A stretch of 41,936 nucleotides of DNA from Fimenecus sp963624605 (GTDB lineage Bacteria; Bacillota; Clostridia; Oscillospirales; Acutalibacteraceae): positions 1-41,936 of the forward strand of contig CAVFQD010000010.1 in NCBI GenBank assembly GCA_963624605.1, read 5' to 3'. A model generated the notes under the pieces. The model did no database searches. It was not told the DNA's origin and saw only the letters and a list, made by a program, of their open reading frames with translations. Positions 24,573 through 34,000 of the stretch are shown here, in pieces. The position numbers and the translations under genes are program-made. Every line of letters begins with the position of its first letter. Position 1 is the stretch's first letter.

Positions 24573-24607
24573 AGATTTACCTTCCCCAATAGTATAGTAA
24601 CATCACA

Positions 24608-24636
24608 ATTATATTATCTTTTTTATCGGAAGTCAA
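24608..24636 (-). promoter_or_regulatory. Promoter of the nahK-like/GH35 operon
   Basis: On the minus strand a -35 TTGACT (24636-24631), 17-base spacer and perfect -10 TATAAT (24613-24608). The start codon lies 36 bases downstream behind GGGGAAGG. No obvious sugar-type operator palindrome is visible. Confidence 0.75.
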
Positions 24637-24695
24637 CAAAGTATAATCAATCGCAGGTGAGCGGACGGGAGATAAATTTGTTAACAAAATAGTTG

Positions 24696-24724
24696 TTTAC
24701 AAAGGCAGAGATTTACTGTAAAAT
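24696..24724 (+). promoter_or_regulatory. Promoter of the pyrH-polC operon
   Basis: A -35 TTTACA (24696-24701), 17-base spacer and -10 TAAAAT (24719-24724) lie 65 bases before pyrH. The next genes to polC have short gaps or overlaps and no other convincing terminator, so this may drive about 10 kb. Confidence 0.65.
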
Positions 24725-24789
24725 ATATGTGTAAATTTATGTAAACCGTACTGCGTTTTGTCGCACTGCGGAAATTCGGAGGAATTTTA

Positions 24790-25494
24790 ATGGAACCGGT
24801 TTATAAAAGAATACTGTTGAAACTGAGCGGCGAGGTCCTTGCCGGAGAGCAGGGACACGGCTTTGATTTCGATGTTATAAATTCAGTCTGCGACTGGGTT
24901 AAAAAATGCGCCGATACGGGTGTGCAGATAGGTCTTGTTGTCGGAGGCGGAAACTTTTGGAGAGGCCGTTCGAGCGGCAGTATGGACAGAACAAGAGCCG
25001 ACCATATCGGTATGCTCGCAACGGTAATGAATTCGCTTGCACTTGCCGACACGCTTGAACAAAAGGGAGTGCCGACCCGTGTTATGACGGCTATCGATAT
25101 GCGTCGTATCGCAGAACCGTTTGTAAGGGATGAGGCTGTAAGACATCTCGAAGACGGCAAGGTTGTAATCTTCGGCTGCGGAACGGGCAGTCCGTTCTTC
25201 TCGACCGACACAACAGCCGCTTTGAGAGCTGCCGAGATAGGCGCAGATGTAATCCTTAAAGCGACAAATGTTGACGGCGTTTATGACAAGGATCCCAACA
25301 AGTATGCGGACGCAGTCAAGTATGACACGCTTTCGCATTCCGAGGTGCTCAACAAGGGACTTGCTGTTATGGACAGCACGGCGGCTTCGCTTTGCAGGGA
25401 CAACAATATTCCGATTCTTGTTTTCAACCTTGAGGACCCGGAGAATATTCTCAGGGCAGTAAGCGGTAAAAATATCGGAACATTGGTAAAGTAA
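24790..25494 (+). CDS. pyrH: UMP kinase
   Basis: A 234-aa bacterial UMP kinase of the amino-acid kinase fold, converting UMP and ATP to UDP in pyrimidine synthesis. Features: 'RILLKLSGEVLAG' (ATP/phosphate loop, 8-20), 'VVGGGNFWRGR' (about 51-61), 'GCGTGSPFFSTDTTAALRA' (UMP site) and 'TNVDGVYDKDPNK' (nucleotide-binding loop). It opens the conserved block pyrH-frr-uppS-cdsA-dxr-rseP-ispG-polC. tsf and rpsB, which often precede it, are absent here; instead the divergent nahK operon lies upstream. Start after CGGAGGA. Confidence 0.97.
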   Translation: MEPVYKRILLKLSGEVLAGEQGHGFDFDVINSVCDWVKKCADTGVQIGLVVGGGNFWRGRSSGSMDRTRADHIGMLATVMNSLALADTLEQKGVPTRVMTAIDMRRIAEPFVRDEAVRHLEDGKVVIFGCGTGSPFFSTDTTAALRAAEIGADVILKATNVDGVYDKDPNKYADAVKYDTLSHSEVLNKGLAVMDSTAASLCRDNNIPILVFNLEDPENILRAVSGKNIGTLVK

Positions 25495-25515
25495 TAATTT
25501 CAGGAGGGTATAATT

Positions 25516-26070
25516 ATGCAGGAAATATTTGATTTTGCAACGGAAAAAATGGAAAAGTCTATCAAGGCTCTTCATAATGAATTTGTATCAATGAGAGTGG
25601 GCAGGGCTTCGGCTGCCGTCCTTGATAAAATAATGGTTGACTATTACGGCGTGCCCACGCCGATTCAGCAGATGGCAGCGGTATCGGTTCAGGAGGGCAC
25701 AAACCTTATCATTCAGCCGTGGGATATTTCGACGCTCAAGCCCATAGAGAAGGCTATTCAGACCTCGGATTTGGGAATCAATCCCACAAATGACGGCAGG
25801 GTTATCAGACTTGCTTTCCCGCCGCTTACCGAGGAGAAGAGAAAGCTTCTCTGCAAGGATGTAAGCAAGTATGCAGAGGAGTGCAAGGTTGCTATCCGCT
25901 CAATCAGAAGAGACGCTATCGAAAAGCTCAAAAAGATGAAGAAGGACAGCGTCATTACAGAGGATGACCTCCGCAACGGAGAGGAGAAAATCCAGAAAAT
26001 CACAGATAAGTTTGTCAAGGAAGCTGACGAGCTTGCTTCCAAAAAAGAAAAAGACATCATGGAAATATAA
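25516..26070 (+). CDS. frr: Ribosome recycling factor
   Basis: A 184-aa RRF that, with EF-G, splits the post-termination ribosome. It shows the family's 'RVGRASAAVLDKIMVDYYG', 'PWDISTLKPIEKAI', 'LGINPTNDGRVIRLAFPPLTEE' and helical 'RRDAIEKLKKMKKD' segments. Length is standard. It lies 21 bases after pyrH with AGGAGG before the ATG, as in most Firmicutes. Confidence 0.97.
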   Translation: MQEIFDFATEKMEKSIKALHNEFVSMRVGRASAAVLDKIMVDYYGVPTPIQQMAAVSVQEGTNLIIQPWDISTLKPIEKAIQTSDLGINPTNDGRVIRLAFPPLTEEKRKLLCKDVSKYAEECKVAIRSIRRDAIEKLKKMKKDSVITEDDLRNGEEKIQKITDKFVKEADELASKKEKDIMEI

Positions 26071-26075
26071 TCATA

Positions 26076-26104
26076 CACAAGCCCCTCTTATGAGGGGTGT
26101 TGTG
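26076..26104 (+). other. Hairpin between frr and uppS
   Basis: CACAA..CCCCTC (26076-26087) and GAGGGG..TTGTG (26092-26104) form a strong stem with a TTAT loop. No U-run follows, so it is more likely an mRNA processing or attenuation structure than a full terminator. It could lower expression of the genes after frr. Confidence 0.5.
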
Positions 26105-26135
26105 CGATTATCGGTTTTTATGAAAGGCAGTTGTT

Positions 26136-26870
26136 ATGGACTTAAATAATTTACCGACCTTTGAAGTGTTGCCGCAGCATATCGGCTTTATTATGGACGG
26201 CAACGGAAGATGGGCAAAGGAAAGAGGTCTGCCCCGTTATAAGGGACATATCGAGGGAGCAAAAACCTTTAGAAAAATCGGCGAGTTTGCAGGCGACCTC
26301 GGAATTAAATATCTTACCTTTTATGCGTTTTCAACCGAAAACTGGAAGCGCCCCAAGGAAGAGGTAGCAGCTATAATGGACCTTTTCAGGGAATATCTCA
26401 AGGAGCTTGACGAGCGCAAGGCGGAGAACGAGGAAAAGGGAATTCAGGTGAACTTTATCGGCGACAAGACAGGGCTTCCCAAGGATATACTTGCAATGAT
26501 GAAGTACAGCGAGAGGATAACCAAGGATAAGACAAAGGTTTACCTTAACATTGCGATAAACTACGGCGGTCGCCAGGAAATCGTCCATTCGGTAAGGGAG
26601 CTTGCAAAGCAGGTCAAAAAGGGTAAGCTTAAGCCCGACGACATAACCGAGGATATGATTTCCGACAACCTTTATACGGCGGGTATGCCCGACCCCGACC
26701 TGATAATCCGTCCGAGCGGTGAAAAGAGGCTCTCGAACTTCTTGCTCTGGCAGGCGGCTTATGCGGAGTTTTGGTCATCGGATGTGCTGTGGCCCGATTT
26801 TACAGAGGAGAACCTTGTCGAGGCTCTTCGAAATTTTGAAAAAAGAAACCGCAGGTTCGGCGGAATATAA
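26136..26870 (+). CDS. uppS: Undecaprenyl diphosphate synthase (cis-prenyltransferase)
   Basis: A 244-aa cis-prenyltransferase that builds the C55 carrier lipid for cell wall synthesis. Diagnostic stretches are 'FIMDGNGRWAKERGLPRYKGH' (the catalytic Asp and substrate P-loop-like region, about 18-38), 'FYAFSTENWKRP', 'NIAINYGGRQEIV' and 'PDPDLIIRPSGEKRLSNFLLW'. Length is normal. It follows frr after a 65-base gap containing the hairpin, and has GAAAGGCAG before the ATG. It is the first envelope gene of the operon and precedes cdsA by 25 bases. Confidence 0.96.
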   Translation: MDLNNLPTFEVLPQHIGFIMDGNGRWAKERGLPRYKGHIEGAKTFRKIGEFAGDLGIKYLTFYAFSTENWKRPKEEVAAIMDLFREYLKELDERKAENEEKGIQVNFIGDKTGLPKDILAMMKYSERITKDKTKVYLNIAINYGGRQEIVHSVRELAKQVKKGKLKPDDITEDMISDNLYTAGMPDPDLIIRPSGEKRLSNFLLWQAAYAEFWSSDVLWPDFTEENLVEALRNFEKRNRRFGGI

Positions 26871-26895
26871 TACATGAGTGATTGAGGGGACTTTT

Positions 26896-27759
26896 ATGCT
26901 TAAAAGAACGATAACCGGTGTTGTGGCAACATTGTTTGCGGTAGGTATTCTTGCGTTGAGGGATACGCCTGCGCTTTCGGTTGTTGTGGCGATTTTTGCG
27001 GTTATTGCCGCAAGAGAAATAGAAAAGGTAATAGGAATCAGGAATAAGGCAATATACTATATAAGCCTTGTTTTTTCGGGAGCTGTTCCGTTGTTTTACG
27101 AGTATAGGAGCGAGCTTGTATGCGCAGGTATCAACATACCGGTTACGGCTGTTGTGGTTATTTACTGCGTTGTGCTGTTTATGCTTATGCTCACGGACTT
27201 CGAGCATACAAAGTTTGAAGAGGTGGCTTCGGTGATTGTCTCAACAACATTTGTGCCGTGGAGCTTTTCGACTCTTATCTTCTTTAACGATATGAGCGAA
27301 ACCTATCCCGACAAGTTCGATTTTCACTATGATTTGTTTTTTATACTGTTCGCCTTGTTTGCCGCATGGCTTGCCGACTCGTTTGCGTATTTTACGGGAA
27401 GATTTTTCGGCAAGCACAAGATGTGCCCGAATATAAGCCCGAAAAAGACGATAGAGGGCGCAATAGGCGGCGTTATAGGTGCCGTTATAAGCAATGTCGT
27501 ACTGTTTACCGTGTTCGACAGATGCTACTTTACCGTACATACGATAGGCTACGGTTGGGTAATTGCCGTTTCGGCTGTGCTTGCCGTTATCGGAATTTGC
27601 GGCGACCTTACCGCTTCCGTTATCAAGAGGAATTTCGGAGTTAAGGACTTCGGCAATCTCTTCCCGGGACACGGAGGAGTTATGGACAGATTTGATTCCG
27701 CTTTGTTTGTTCTTACAATGCTCTACGCATTTATCACTTTATATGGAGTCGTATGCTGA
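26896..27759 (+). CDS. cdsA: Phosphatidate cytidylyltransferase
   Basis: A 287-aa integral membrane enzyme making CDP-diacylglycerol from phosphatidic acid and CTP. About seven to eight hydrophobic helices are seen. The C-terminal signature 'GDLTASVIKRNFGVKDFGNLFPGHGGVMDRFDS' region (written in parts: GDLTASVIKRNFGVKD, LFPGHGGVMDRFDS) is typical. The start at 26896 follows GAGGGG (26885-26890); the earlier GTG at 26878 is inside the ribosome site. The end overlaps dxr. Confidence 0.93.
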   Translation: MLKRTITGVVATLFAVGILALRDTPALSVVVAIFAVIAAREIEKVIGIRNKAIYYISLVFSGAVPLFYEYRSELVCAGINIPVTAVVVIYCVVLFMLMLTDFEHTKFEEVASVIVSTTFVPWSFSTLIFFNDMSETYPDKFDFHYDLFFILFALFAAWLADSFAYFTGRFFGKHKMCPNISPKKTIEGAIGGVIGAVISNVVLFTVFDRCYFTVHTIGYGWVIAVSAVLAVIGICGDLTASVIKRNFGVKDFGNLFPGHGGVMDRFDSALFVLTMLYAFITLYGVVC

Positions 27760-28895
27760 TGACTGAAAATTTATCAATTTTAGGCTCAACGGGTTCAATA
27801 GGTAAACAGAGTCTTGATGTCTGCCGCAAATGCGGTTACGGCGTCAAGGCTTTAACTGCTTTTTCGAGTGTGGATATAATCGAAAAGCAAGCCCGCGAAT
27901 TCAAACCGGAAATGGTTGCGCTTGTAGATGAAAATGCGGCGCGCGACCTTAAAATCAAGCTCGCAGATACCGATATAAAGGTGCTCGGCGGAATGGACGG
28001 CGTGTGCGAATGCGCGCAGCTTCCGAGTGCCGACACGGTGCTCAATTCCGTGGTGGGTATGGCAGGTCTCAAGCCCACGCTTACGGCAATTCACGCAAGG
28101 AAAAAGATTGCGCTCGCCAACAAGGAAACGCTTGTTGCGGGCGGTCAGCTTGTAATGAGCGAGGCTGAAAAGTACGGTGCGGAAATTTTGCCCGTTGATT
28201 CGGAGCATTCGGCAATATTTCAGTGCTTACAGGGCAAACCTACAAATAAGGCGCTTAAAAAAATAATACTCACCGCGTCGGGCGGTCCGTTTTTCGGAAA
28301 AACCGCCGACGAATTGCGTGATGTGACTGTTGAGAGAGCGTTAGAGCATCCGAACTGGTCAATGGGCGCAAAAATAACAATAGACTCCGCAACGATGATG
28401 AATAAGGGCTTGGAGCTTATTGAAGCGGTATGGCTTTTCTCGGTTGCGCCCGACGATGTTGATATTGTAGTCCACAGGGAAAGCATTGTTCACTCGGCTG
28501 TCGAGTATGACGACAATTCGGTTATCGCTCAACTCGGGCTTCCCGATATGAGGATACCGATTCAGTATGCCTTGACATATCCCGAGCGCTTTGAGTCGCC
28601 CGTCGGAGAGCTGAGCCTTGCGGATATAGGCAAGCTCACATTCTATAAGCCCGATTACGAGACCTTCCGCTGCATAAATCTTTGCAGGCGTGCGATAAAT
28701 ATGGGCGGACTTTACCCTGCGGCGGTAAACTCCGCAAACGAGCAGGCAAACCTTATGTTCCGTCAGGGAAAAATCGGATTCCTCGACATTGCGGACAGGG
28801 TCGAAAGGGTGCTTGACAGAACTCCGCATTATGACGATTATACTTTCGGGGATATACTCGAAATTGACAAATTTGCAAGAGAAATAGGTGGTTAA
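27753..28895 (+). CDS. dxr: 1-deoxy-D-xylulose-5-phosphate reductoisomerase
   Basis: A 380-aa enzyme of the MEP isoprenoid pathway making MEP from DXP with NADPH. Visible: NADPH site 'LGSTGSIGKQSLDVCRKC' (N-terminus), 'ALANKETLVAGG', metal/substrate site 'LPVDSEHSAIFQCL', 'TASGGPF' and 'HPNWSMGAKITIDSATMMNKGLE'. It starts inside the cdsA stop. ATG at 27753 and ATG at 27759 are both possible; the first is four bases from GGAG, the second ten. With ispG in the same operon, two MEP steps are encoded here. Confidence 0.96.
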   Translation: MLMTENLSILGSTGSIGKQSLDVCRKCGYGVKALTAFSSVDIIEKQAREFKPEMVALVDENAARDLKIKLADTDIKVLGGMDGVCECAQLPSADTVLNSVVGMAGLKPTLTAIHARKKIALANKETLVAGGQLVMSEAEKYGAEILPVDSEHSAIFQCLQGKPTNKALKKIILTASGGPFFGKTADELRDVTVERALEHPNWSMGAKITIDSATMMNKGLELIEAVWLFSVAPDDVDIVVHRESIVHSAVEYDDNSVIAQLGLPDMRIPIQYALTYPERFESPVGELSLADIGKLTFYKPDYETFRCINLCRRAINMGGLYPAAVNSANEQANLMFRQGKIGFLDIADRVERVLDRTPHYDDYTFGDILEIDKFAREIGG

Positions 28896-28899
28896 AATA

Positions 28900-29976
28900 T
28901 TGCTTGATATTACGGCTTTGGGTGTTTGGTCAAAGGTGTGGACTGTTGCGGTTGCGCTGATTTTTTTCGGCATTATAATTATGATTCACGAATTCGGACA
29001 CTTTACCTGCGCTAAGCTTTTTAAGGTGAAGGTAAATGAATTCTCAATCGGTATGGGTCCCGCAATTTTCAAAAAGAAAAAGGGTGAGACTACCTATGCC
29101 CTGCGCTGGCTGCCGATCGGCGGCTATGTCAGTATGGAGGGTGAGGACGAAAACAGCACCGACGAGCGGGCGTTCAACAACAAGCCTCTTATACAGCGAA
29201 TGCTCATTGTTGCCGCAGGCGCAATAATGAACCTTATACTCGGCGTAATTATTATGGCGATATTGCTTTCCACCACAAAGGGACTTATCGGTACAAATAC
29301 AATCCACAGTTTCTATGACGGAGCCACAAGCGTGAATTACGGCTTGCAGGCGGGCGATAAAATAGTTAAAATCGACGGACACAGGGTGTTTTCCGAAAGG
29401 GATTTAAGCTTCCTTATGGGCAGAAGCCGAGACGGCGTTATCGATTTTACCGTTGAACGAAACGGCGAAAAGGTGGATTTGAACGGCGTTAAGTTCCAAA
29501 CCGAGGAACAAAACGGCGTTACGCTTATAACCTACGATTTTATTATCGTCGGCGAAAAGCCCACCTTCAAAAATGTCATAACCAATTCCTTTACGCAGTC
29601 GGCTTCCATAGCAAGGCTTGTATGGCTGAGCCTCTTTGACATCGTAACGGGAAGATACGGCGCATCGGAGCTTGCTGGTCCTGTCGGAACGGTCGATATT
29701 ATAGCCGAAGTTACGGAAACGGCGGCGACGGAGAAAAACCTTGATAATCTGCTGTTTATTATGGCACTTATCACGATAAACCTCGGCGTGGCAAATCTAT
29801 TGCCTTTGCCTGCGCTTGACGGCGGCAGACTTTTCTTCCTTATAATCGAGGCGATAAGAAGAAAGCCGGTAAATCCGAAATACGAGGGCTATGTTCATGC
29901 GGCGGGCTTGGCGCTTCTGATGCTCTTAATGGTGTTTGTAACCTATAACGATATTGTAAGAATTATTCACTCATAA
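28900..29976 (+). CDS. rseP: Site-2 membrane metalloprotease RseP/RasP
   Basis: An integral membrane zinc protease that cleaves anti-sigma and signal-peptide remnants inside the membrane. The zinc motif 'HEFGH' lies in the first hydrophobic helix (IIMIHEFGHFTCAKLF). A PDZ domain ('LQAGDKIVKIDGHRVF') follows, and the third-ligand motif 'NLLPLPALDGGRLFFL' lies near the C-terminus. I prefer TTG at 28900, eight bases after AGGTGG. A GTG at 28888 inside the dxr end would add four residues. Length (~358) is usual. It could serve the ECF sigma system at 18.3 kb, but that is speculative. Confidence 0.92.
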   Translation: MLDITALGVWSKVWTVAVALIFFGIIIMIHEFGHFTCAKLFKVKVNEFSIGMGPAIFKKKKGETTYALRWLPIGGYVSMEGEDENSTDERAFNNKPLIQRMLIVAAGAIMNLILGVIIMAILLSTTKGLIGTNTIHSFYDGATSVNYGLQAGDKIVKIDGHRVFSERDLSFLMGRSRDGVIDFTVERNGEKVDLNGVKFQTEEQNGVTLITYDFIIVGEKPTFKNVITNSFTQSASIARLVWLSLFDIVTGRYGASELAGPVGTVDIIAEVTETAATEKNLDNLLFIMALITINLGVANLLPLPALDGGRLFFLIIEAIRRKPVNPKYEGYVHAAGLALLMLLMVFVTYNDIVRIIHS

Positions 29977-29990
29977 AACGAGGTGTAGAT

Positions 29991-31040
29991 ATGGAACGCA
30001 GAATTACGAAAACCGTTACGGCAGGAAATGTTAAAATCGGCTCGGGGAATAAAATTACCGTTCAGTCGATGCTCAATGTTCCCGCCCACAATATAGACGG
30101 AAATGTCGCACAGACTCTTGAACTTGAAAAGGCAGGCTGTGAAATAGTCCGCCTTACGGTGCCCGACCTTGAGGCGGTAAAAACGCTTTATGCCGTAAAG
30201 AACGCAGTTAAAATACCCGTTGTTGCGGATATTCATTTTGACTATAAATGTGCGCTTGAAAGCGTTGCGGCAGGCGTTGACAAGATAAGAATAAATCCCG
30301 GAAATATCGGCTCGGATGACAGGATAAAGGCTGTTGCCGACGCTTGCAGGCAGAAGAACATTCCGATAAGGATAGGCGTAAATTCGGGCTCGCTTGAAAA
30401 GGATTTGCTTAAAAAATACGGCCGCGTAACGCCCGAGGCTCTTTGCGAGAGTGCTCTGCGCCATGCCTCGCTGCTTGAAAAGTTTGACTTTACCGATATT
30501 GTAATTTCCATAAAGTCCTCCGATGTGCCGACTATGGTTGCGGCTTACAGGCTTGTGGCAGAGCAGTGCGATTATCCGCTTCATCTCGGTGTTACCGAAG
30601 CGGGAACAAAGCATATGGGTATGCTCAAATCCGCCGCAGGAATAGGCTCGCTTTTGCTTGACGGCATAGGAGATACCATAAGGGTTTCGCTCACAGCTGA
30701 TCCCGTTGCGGAGATTGCGGCAGGCTTTGATATCCTTAAAGCGGTCGGCATTAAAAAGGACTGTCCGCAGATAGTTTCGTGCCCGACCTGCGGAAGAACG
30801 AAAATTGATCTGATTTCACTTGCCGAAAAGATTGAAGAGGAGCTTGCGAAGGTTCATAAGCCGATAAAGGTTGCAGTTATGGGCTGTGCGGTAAACGGAC
30901 CGGGCGAGGCGAAGGGAGCGGACATAGGCGTTGCCGGCGGAGATGGCTTCGGACTCATTTTCAAGCACGGAGAAATACTTAAAAAGGTTCCCGAAGACAA
31001 GATTGTTGAAGAGCTGTTAAAGGAAATAGACAATTTATAA
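29991..31040 (+). CDS. ispG: 4-hydroxy-3-methylbut-2-enyl diphosphate synthase
   Basis: A 349-aa [4Fe-4S] enzyme (GcpE) converting MEcPP to HMBPP, the next-to-last MEP step. Cluster ligands appear in 'SCPTCGRTKID' and 'GCAVNGPGEAKGADIG'. The TIM-barrel part has 'PVVADIHFDYKCAL' and 'INPGNIG'. Bacterial-type short form without the plant insert. It lies 14 bases after rseP with GAGGTG before the ATG, and 19 bases before polC. proS, found between these genes in Bacillus, is absent. Confidence 0.96.
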   Translation: MERRITKTVTAGNVKIGSGNKITVQSMLNVPAHNIDGNVAQTLELEKAGCEIVRLTVPDLEAVKTLYAVKNAVKIPVVADIHFDYKCALESVAAGVDKIRINPGNIGSDDRIKAVADACRQKNIPIRIGVNSGSLEKDLLKKYGRVTPEALCESALRHASLLEKFDFTDIVISIKSSDVPTMVAAYRLVAEQCDYPLHLGVTEAGTKHMGMLKSAAGIGSLLLDGIGDTIRVSLTADPVAEIAAGFDILKAVGIKKDCPQIVSCPTCGRTKIDLISLAEKIEEELAKVHKPIKVAVMGCAVNGPGEAKGADIGVAGGDGFGLIFKHGEILKKVPEDKIVEELLKEIDNL

Positions 31041-31059
31041 CTAACAAGGATTTACATAT

Positions 31060-34000
31060 ATGAACGGTTTTTACGATTTGTTCGCGGAGTTTGCGGACAG
31101 ACTTTCGAAATATGACAGAGCTCTTAAAGCGGCAAGGGTTTTGAGGCTGCTTAAAAGCAGTGATGAGGCGAGCGACAGCATTACGGCGGTTGTCTTTTTC
31201 CCCATACTCATGTCCGAGAGAACAGTGAACGCAATAGGTAAAATTATTGCAGACGGTCTTGGAATTTCCGAATTTTCAATTGAACCCGTGTTTGACGGCG
31301 CGCTTTTGACAAATAAATACGACGGCGAGCTGCGTGAGATTATAAAACGCAGAGTTGTTGTCGCAAACGGATTTTTGGAGGACTGCGTTTTTTCATACGA
31401 GCCGAACGGCGAATTACATATAAAGCTCGCGCACGGCGGCAGAGACGTCCTTTGTACGGCAGGCTGCGACAAGGCTGTGGAAAGACTTCTCAAGGAGCGC
31501 TTTGACGCCGATTTGAAGGTGTTTATTGAGCAGGAAGAGGAAAGTACGGATTCCGCACAGGCTCTTATACGGAAGCAGCAGAAAATTGACGAGCAAATGC
31601 GTGAAAAGCAAATAAACGCGAAGCCTGTCAAAAAAGACGAGCCTGTGAAAGCCGAGGTCGTCGAAGAGGGGTATCCCTACTACACCGACAGTCTGAAGGT
31701 TATTTACGGCAACAAGATAAAGGGCGCTCCGATGAGAATGGAGGACATTACCTCCACCGATGACCGCGTAACCGTATGGGGGCGTATTTTCGGCTTTGAC
31801 TCGCGACTTACCAAAAACGGAGACAAGTACATAATCTCGTTTAACATCACGGACGACACATATTCGTATTCGGCTGTCATTTTTGAAAAAAAGGATTACT
31901 GTGACGACTTGCTCAACTATATTTCCGACGGGAAATATATCGTTATGTCGGGCTCAATGTCGTTTGACAAATACAGGGGCGAAAATGTTATTAACCCGAG
32001 AAGCATTTGCCTTGTTACGCCGATTGAAAAGCAGGACAACGCTCCCGAAAAGAGAGTTGAGCTCCACCTGCATACCAATATGTCGGCAATGGACGGTATG
32101 ACGCCGCCCGACAAGCTTGTTAAAAGGGCGATAAGCTGGGGTCATAAGGCTATTGCCATAACCGACCACGGCTGCGTTCAGGGCTTCCCCGACGCCGCAA
32201 ATGCCGCAAAGGGCAAGATAAAAATCATCTACGGCGTTGAGGCTTATTTTGTGGACGATATGAAAGACCCCGAGATTGCAATTAAGGACTTGCCGACATA
32301 TCATATGATAATCCTTGTTAAGAACTCGGTGGGTCTGAAAAATCTTTACAAGCTTGTCTCGATGTCAAACATAAACTATTTTTACAAGAAACCGAGAATG
32401 CCCAAGTCCGAAATCATAAAGCACAGAGAGGGACTTATCATAGGCTCGGCGTGCGAGGCGGGCAATCTTTACAGGGCGATACTCGATGAGCTTCCCGAGG
32501 AGGAAATTGTCGAAATTGCCTCGTTCTACGATTATATTGAAATTCAGCCCACGGGAAACAACAGGTTTATGCTGGAGGCTCATTCAGACCCGAACGCAAA
32601 AAATCCCGAGAGAAACAAGAGATACGATAAAATAACCTGCGTTGAGGATATTGAAAACATCAACAGGCGGCTTGTGTCCGTTGCGGACGCTCTCGGAAAG
32701 CCCGTGGTTGCGACGGGAGACGTGCATTTTCTTGACCCCGTTGACGCTCAGTACAGGGCTATACTTATGGCAGGTCAGGGCTTTGAGGATGCGGACAAGC
32801 AGGCTCCGCTCTATTTCAAGACCACGGAGGAAATGCTCTCCGATCTTGCTTACCTCGGCGAGGAGACCGCAAAGGAAGCGGTCGTAACAAACCCGAATAA
32901 AATTGCGGATATGATTGAAACGCTTATCCCGTTCCCGAACGGCACATATCAGCCGTCCATTGAGGGAAGTGAGGAGCAGCTTCGTGAAATATGCTGGACA
33001 AAGGCTAAGGAATGGTATGAAAAGGACGGGGTTATTCCGGAAATTGTTTCAAACCGACTCAACAGGGAGCTTGACTCCATTATCGAGAACGGATTTGCCG
33101 TCCTTTACATAATCGCACAAAAGCTTGTATGGGACTCCGAGGCTCACGGCTATCATGTCGGTTCGAGAGGTTCGGTAGGTTCGTCGTTCGTTGCGACGAT
33201 GGCGGGTATTTCCGAGGTCAACCCCCTTGCGCCGCATTACAGATGTCCGAAGTGTAAATATTCCGAATTCTTTACTCACGGCGAGTACGGCTCGGGCTTT
33301 GATATGCCTAAAAAGAACTGCCCCGAATGCGGCGAGCCACTTATCCGCGACGGTCACGAAATTCCGTTTGAAACCTTCCTCGGCTTCCACGGCGACAAGG
33401 CGCCCGATATAGACCTTAACTTCTCGGGCGAATATCAGGGCAAGGCGCACAGATACACAGAGGAGCTGTTCGGCTCAAGCCATGTCTTTAAGGCGGGTAC
33501 AACCGCTTCCGTTGCCGAGAAAACGGCGTTCGGATTTGTAAAAAAATATCTTGAAAGCAAGGGAAGAACCGTTTCGAGAGCCGAAGAGGACAGGCTTGCT
33601 GTCGGCTGTACCGGAGTCAAGAGGACTACGGGTCAGCACCCCGGAGGAATGGTCGTTGTTCCCAACGCCTATGATGTTTACGATTTCACGCCCGTGCAGT
33701 ATCCTGCCGATGACACCTCCAGCGATATGGAAACAACGCATTTTGATTTCCATTCGCTCCACGATACAATTCTTAAGCTTGATATTCTCGGACACGATGT
33801 TCCCACGCTCTATAAGCATCTTGAGGATTTGACGGGAATACCCGTAATGGATGTCGATGTCTGCGACCCGAAGATAGTAAGCCTCTGCACCTCGCCCGAG
33901 GCACTCGGCGTTACTGCGGAGGATATAAGCTGGCCGACGGGAACGCTTTCAATCCCCGAAATGGGAACCTCGTTCGTCTGTCAAATGCTTATTGAGGCAC

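Noticed and set aside
24883..25575. Minus-strand 230-aa ORF over pyrH and frr
   Set aside because: Overlaps two firm housekeeping genes and has no homology features.
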